This document shows, in pieces, positions 63,599-64,000 of a stretch of DNA of 64,000 nt (positions within the stretch are counted from its first letter, which is position 1; every line of letters starts with the position of its first letter). The position numbers and the translations under genes were made by a program. The notes under the pieces are model-generated. The model was not told the DNA's origin and did no database searches. It saw nothing but the letters and a program-made list of their open reading frames with translations. Origin of the DNA: Thermoanaerobaculum sp. (lineage in GTDB: Bacteria; Acidobacteriota; Thermoanaerobaculia; Multivoradales; UBA5704). The stretch lies in NCBI GenBank assembly GCA_021154885.1, contig JAJKHS010000143.1, positions 62,001-126,000 on the forward strand. The letters run 5' to 3'.

Positions 63599-64000
63599 TT
63601 AAGAGCTTCTCGGCCCGATCGACTCTTCCTTACCGGTCAGCGGGTTGAACCAGGAGATCCGGCTTCTACGCCGCAGCTTCTGGGGAAAGATGGTAAGGAT
63701 GTGGTGGTATGGCGCTTTCGAAGAGAGCGACTTGAAGGCCTCCAGCTTCGGCACCCTGAAGAGCGCAGATCCAAGGTCCTGTGTGGGAGCCGATCCCGTC
63801 GGGCTCTTGATCGTCGTGCCTGAACCCCGTAAATGATATCCACGCCAGTCGCCAGTCAGCTCCTGAGCCGTGACCTCCAGAAGGCTCTGGGAAGCGAGAT
63901 CTGTGAGATCCGCGACGTGCTGGAGTGAAACCTGGATGTTGAGGGTTGTCCAGGTGCTGTGAGGGGAGGGTACCAAGCTTCCTGGAGTGGTCGGAGAGCC
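63599..64000 (-). CDS. RES-domain toxin, C-terminal part, cut by the window edge
   Basis: The frame is open from the window end to the stop at 63599, 133 residues visible. VSLQHVADLTDLASQSLLEV, then AQELTGDWRGYHLRGSGTTI, SAPTQDLGSALF, and HHILTIFPQKL with FNPLTGKEESI match the C-terminal half of RES toxins, which destroy or phosphorolyse NAD in type II toxin-antitoxin systems (RES-Xre). The N-terminal half and the usual Xre antitoxin gene upstream would lie beyond 64000. It is convergent with the MetX-like gene. The frame shows no internal stop, so the gene may be intact. Confidence 0.72.
   Translation of the reverse strand, partial: GSPTTPGSLVPSPHSTWTTLNIQVSLQHVADLTDLASQSLLEVTAQELTGDWRGYHLRGSGTTIKSPTGSAPTQDLGSALFRVPKLEAFKSLSSKAPYHHILTIFPQKLRRRSRISWFNPLTGKEESIGPRSS

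Overview
The window is GC-rich, gene-dense bacterial DNA. The best guess is a member of the Acidobacteriota, perhaps near Thermoanaerobaculia. The reasons are a duplicated FtsX/MacB-type permease with no ATPase partner (the architecture of acidobacterial orphan permeases), many secreted and TPR proteins, a rhombosortase pair, and small precursor peptides with a lantibiotic-like leader. This is inference from gene content. No rRNA, tRNA or CRISPR array was seen. Several genes appear to be leaderless: a -10-like hexamer ends 6-7 nt before the start codon and there is no Shine-Dalgarno (SD) sequence. Others have a clear GGAGG.

Region by region. 1-11 kb: a secreted protein cut by the window edge, a Cys-rich exported peptide, a dynamin-like GTPase, a nucleotidyltransferase pair, an AmpG-like transporter, PspC, an aldehyde dehydrogenase, a sigma-54-type activator with an FHA-like sensor and an altered GAFTGA loop, and a secreted metallopeptidase with TPRs. 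11.2-15.7 kb: a forward operon with a zinc-ribbon/TM/TPR protein (apparently frameshifted), a caspase-like protease, an exported protein, a small membrane protein and a DUF4384-like protein. 15.8-20.7 kb: on the other strand, facing it, a tight three-gene operon of a CHAT protease, an SPFH/band-7 protein and a P-loop NTPase with HEAT-like repeats. This is the best candidate in the window for an undescribed system, possibly membrane-linked defence or programmed death.

20.8-32.7 kb: a sensor kinase divergent from an unknown protein, an amino-acid permease overlapping an OPT transporter, an M64 peptidase, a secreted protein, RluD-type pseudouridine synthase and two small conserved proteins. 32.7-38.5 kb: a 1,415-residue membrane protein, then a lipoprotein with a C-terminal GlyGly-CTERM tail directly upstream of its likely rhombosortase. 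38.7-42.6 kb: accessory DNA with a GNAT enzyme, a lower-GC HEPN-like gene, a RAYT transposase beside GCCGGC hairpin repeats, and a winged-helix-like gene whose start codon lies inside a palindrome, followed by seven 21-bp repeats. 42.6-54.2 kb: an AraC/DJ-1 divergent pair, a multicopper oxidase, a Cys-rich exported protein, a glycosyltransferase, the orphan permease, an M20 peptidase and an L,D-transpeptidase. 54.2-56.8 kb: decayed DNA with a broken membrane-anchored gene, a PIN-domain remnant and repeat elements.

56.9-62.5 kb: a dedicated Hsp70 cassette (GrpE-like, DnaK-like, a 739-residue unknown protein, and a J-like protein that has lost HPD), followed at once by two tandem 49-50-residue RiPP precursor genes, each with the same GC-rich hairpin behind it. 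The window closes with a MetX-like hydrolase and a partial RES-domain toxin gene. A family of 9-bp-unit repeats (CAGGGACAG type, often as long inverted repeats between convergent genes) recurs at five or so places.
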